Below, piece after piece: positions 45,708 through 47,883 of a DNA stretch of 47,883 nt; within the stretch, counting starts at the first letter, position 1, and each line of letters opens with the position of its first letter. Source of the DNA: Streptococcus vicugnae (lineage in GTDB: Bacteria; Bacillota; Bacilli; Lactobacillales; Streptococcaceae); the NCBI RefSeq assembly GCF_016461705.1, contig NZ_JAEMHW010000008.1:1-47883 (forward strand), written 5' to 3'. Under the pieces are notes generated by a model. It made no database searches. It was not told the origin of the DNA and saw nothing but the letters and a program-made list of their open reading frames with translations. The translations under genes and the position numbers were made by a program.

Positions 45708-46646
45708 ATGATTGAGTTTGAAAAACCAATAATAACAAAAATTGATGAAAATAAAGATTACGGCAGATTTGTCATCGAACCACTTGAACGTGGATACGGG
45801 ACAACTCTAGGTAATTCTCTTCGTCGTGTACTCTTGTCTTCACTCCCAGGTGCGGCAGTAACATCAATTAAAATTGATGGAGTACTCCACGAATTTGACA
45901 CTATTCCAGGTGTACGCGAAGATGTTATGCAAATCATCCTTAATATTAAAGGACTTGCAGTAAAATCTTATGTTGATGATGAAAAAATTATCGAACTTGA
46001 TGTTGAAGGCCCAGCAGAAGTTACTGCAGGAGATATTTTAACAGATAGCGATGTTGAAATCGTCAACCCAGACCACTATCTCTTTACAATCGCTGAAGGA
46101 CACAGTTTGAAAGCTACAATGACTGTTGCTAAAAAACGTGGTTACGTTCCAGCAGAAGGTAATAAAAAAGAAGATGCTCCAGTGGGAACATTGGCTGTAG
46201 ACTCTATCTACACACCAGTGAAAAAAGTTAATTATCAAGTTGAACCTGCTCGCGTAGGTAGCAATGATGGCTTTGATAAATTAACAATCGAAATCATGAC
46301 AAATGGCACAATCATTCCTGAAGATGCTTTAGGTCTATCTGCGCGCGTTTTGATCGAACACTTGAATTTGTTTACTGACCTTACTGAAGTGGCTAAAAAC
46401 ACTGATGTGATGAAAGAAACTGAAAAAGTTAACGATGAAAAAGTGCTTGACCGTACTATCGAAGAACTTGATTTGTCAGTCCGCTCATATAACTGTCTTA
46501 AACGTGCAGGTATCAACACTGTATTTGATTTGACAGAAAAAACTGAGCCTGAAATGATGAAAGTCCGTAACCTTGGTCGTAAGAGCCTTGAAGAAGTCAA
46601 AGTTAAACTTGCTGATCTTGGACTCGGACTCAAAAACGATAAATAA
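45708..46646 (+). CDS. rpoA: RNA polymerase alpha subunit
   Basis: 312 residues. The N-terminal dimerisation domain (about 1-230, with [22 protein letters not shown]) nucleates the enzyme, and the C-terminal domain (about 245-312, with [16 protein letters not shown] and [13 protein letters not shown]) binds UP elements and activators. GAGGGAG lies 10 nt upstream. Confidence 0.98.
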   Translation: MIEFEKPIITKIDENKDYGRFVIEPLERGYGTTLGNSLRRVLLSSLPGAAVTSIKIDGVLHEFDTIPGVREDVMQIILNIKGLAVKSYVDDEKIIELDVEGPAEVTAGDILTDSDVEIVNPDHYLFTIAEGHSLKATMTVAKKRGYVPAEGNKKEDAPVGTLAVDSIYTPVKKVNYQVEPARVGSNDGFDKLTIEIMTNGTIIPEDALGLSARVLIEHLNLFTDLTEVAKNTDVMKETEKVNDEKVLDRTIEELDLSVRSYNCLKRAGINTVFDLTEKTEPEMMKVRNLGRKSLEEVKVKLADLGLGLKNDK

Positions 46647-46660
46647 TATAGGAGGATAAA

Positions 46661-47047
46661 ATGGCTTACCGTAAACTAGGACGCACTAGCTCACAACGTA
46701 AAGCAATGCTTCGTGATTTGACAACAGATCTTTTGATTAACGAATCTATTGTAACTACAGAAGCTCGTGCTAAAGAAATCCGCAAAACAGTTGAAAAAAT
46801 GATTACTTTAGGTAAACGTGGTGATCTTCATGCTCGTCGTCAAGCTGCTGCTTTCGTTCGCAATGAAATTGCATCTGAAAACTTTGATGAAGCTACTGAA
46901 AAATACACTTCACAAACAGCACTTCAAAAACTTTTCGATGAAATCGCACCACGTTACGCAGAACGCAACGGTGGATACACTCGTATTCTTAAAACTGAAC
47001 CTCGCCGTGGTGATGCTGCTCCAATGGCAATCATTGAATTAGTATAA
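46661..47047 (+). CDS. rplQ: 50S ribosomal protein L17 (bL17)
   Basis: 128 residues near the tunnel exit. [20 protein letters not shown] and the C-terminal [14 protein letters not shown] are conserved. AGGAGGA precedes the ATG. It is the last gene of the alpha operon, followed by the L17 downstream element. Confidence 0.98.
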   Translation: MAYRKLGRTSSQRKAMLRDLTTDLLINESIVTTEARAKEIRKTVEKMITLGKRGDLHARRQAAAFVRNEIASENFDEATEKYTSQTALQKLFDEIAPRYAERNGGYTRILKTEPRRGDAAPMAIIELV

Positions 47048-47059
47048 TTTTTATCAATT

Positions 47060-47155
47060 TTGTTGAGTGTTATGATGATGGAACTCTAGGGTTCTTAGTC
47101 TAGCTCTGGTCTACCGCTGGGGATTTTCCCTAGCGGGAACACTCATCATATTGGT
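47060..47155 (+). ncRNA. L17 downstream element (3' UTR structured RNA)
   Basis: A structured stretch right after rplQ: closing helix GAGTGTT (47065-47071) with AACACTC (47138-47144), an internal GAAC/GTTC hairpin, and CCGCTGGGGA with TCCCTAGCGG. ATGATG before and CATCAT after can form an alternative outer helix. Location and fold match the Lactobacillales L17 downstream element found by comparative genomics (Rfam family by that name). Function unknown. Confidence 0.8.
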
Positions 47156-47163
47156 GATTTAGT

Positions 47164-47220
47164 AACGCTTGTTTACGAAATGTCTCTAGTTTAGAAACAC
47201 TTCGTAAGCAGGCGTTTTTA
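47164..47220 (+). terminator. terminator of the ribosomal protein operon
   Basis: AACGCTTGTTTACGAA pairs with TTCGTAAGCAGGCGTT (minor mismatches) across a 21-nt apical region, followed by TTTTT. Confidence 0.92.
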
Positions 47221-47775
47221 TACTTTATTTATTACATTACTACCTAAGTCGCTCAGAAACGCTCAAAATTGCTTTATAACAGCTCCTAATATTACAAATG
47301 AGGGAAATGGTATAAGACCTTTCAGAGAACGCTATATGGCCTTTGTAGACGTCAATATCAAAAAATCCGATTAACAGAGTATAAAAATTGCCTAAATGGG
47401 ATAAAATCCGTCTTTACACTTCGTTTAATCTCCTACTAGAATCGAAAGTAGTGATTCTTGAGTTGGTGAGGTAGTTATAACATCTAAGCACAAAAAATTA
47501 TCTGTATTAGATGAGTAAGATTAGTTTAATAAGCAGCTAAGGCAGCAATGAGGGACGTTCGCGGATAGGTAAAATTAATTTTTTCCTGATAAGCTAAGTG
47601 CGGAAAAGTAAAAAGGAAAGCTTTGGGTGGAGAATGACGGTGATAAAGTCATAAAATAGTCAAATAAGAGAGTAGAAAGAGTATTCCATCAAAATTTAAA
47701 CGCCTGAAAGAATGCCTATCATGACAGATTTTATGACAGTATTACAAAAAAATATCAAAAACTATCAAAAAAGTG
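47221..47775. other. 555 bases with no recognised content
   Basis: All six frames are broken by frequent stops. I see no tRNA, repeat or clear remnant of a known gene. The last 30 bases are A-rich (repeated ATCAAAAA) and probably act as an UP element for the rrn promoter. Confidence 0.6.
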
Positions 47776-47804
47776 TTGACAGTGTAAATTAAGTTTAGTA
47801 TACT
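47776..47804 (+). promoter_or_regulatory. probable rRNA operon promoter P1
   Basis: TTGACA (47776-47781), exactly 17 nt, TATACT (47799-47804), preceded by A-tracts spaced like an UP element. Confidence 0.75.
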
Positions 47805-47867
47805 AAATAAGCTGTTGTTTGAAGCAGCTAACATTTCAAACAGCTTTGAAAAAACTTAAAAAAGTTC

Positions 47868-47883
47868 TTGACAAAGCGAGTTA
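47868..47883 (+). promoter_or_regulatory. probable rRNA operon promoter P2 (truncated)
   Basis: TTGACA (47868-47873) in the context AGTTCTTGACAAAGCGAG, typical of streptococcal rrn promoters. The -10 is beyond the window. A palindrome TTTCAAA-CAGC-TTTGAAA (47834-47851) lies between P1 and P2. Confidence 0.65.

Noticed and set aside
47340..47500. Possible transposase remnant on the minus strand after rplQ
   Set aside because: Short open stretches give no recognisable transposase motif and no inverted repeats bound them.

Overview
The window is a block of low-GC Firmicute chromosome that reads as Streptococcus. Gene order (tRNA cluster, mreCD, pcsB, prs, recO, plsX, pur genes, comR, ruvB, thrC, S10/spc/alpha ribosomal operons), protein sequence and a WW-type ComS fit the bovis/equinus complex (S. 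equinus, S. lutetiensis, S. infantarius, S. gallolyticus), with mutans-like synteny around comR. The genus call is firm; the species call is inference. All genes are on the + strand except one small RNA.

Layout. 1-1231: fourteen tRNA genes (the first truncated), the tail of an rRNA/tRNA operon lying just left of the window. 1306-5194: envelope genes mreC, mreD and pcsB (with a WalR-type box), then prs. 5381-8693: an aminotransferase overlapping recO, then plsX and an acyl carrier protein. 8818-23345: the de novo purine pathway from purC to purB, with two small extra genes (a DUF523 protein and a 74-residue unknown). 23498-24523: a type II ComRS competence circuit, comR plus a 15-codon comS with a dyad ComR box between them. 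24574-29139: ruvB, a membrane protein, a low-molecular-weight tyrosine phosphatase, a MORN-repeat protein and an OatA-like O-acetyltransferase. 29298-29378: a 26-codon ORF with its own promoter and terminator. 29492-32328: thrC and a MATE exporter. 32602-47047: the S10, spc and alpha operons from rpsJ to rplQ, including secY, adk, infA and rpoA. 47060-47220: an L17 downstream RNA element and a terminator. The window ends in the promoters of what is probably another rRNA operon.

How the parts connect. Prs supplies PRPP to PurF, and the pur genes carry it to IMP and on towards AMP. ComR with processed ComS should activate comS, and elsewhere comX, for competence; ruvB lies directly downstream. 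Three small RNAs (two +, one -) have textbook CiaR direct repeats at their promoters and a shared anti-Shine-Dalgarno core, so the CiaRH stress and competence-control system is represented beside comRS.

The least explained items are the 26-codon transcription unit, two perfect DnaA boxes between prs and the aminotransferase gene, two promoters placed so that ruvB and the MATE gene could be leaderless, several long hairpins in ribosomal-protein spacers, and about 0.55 kb with no recognisable content before the final promoters.
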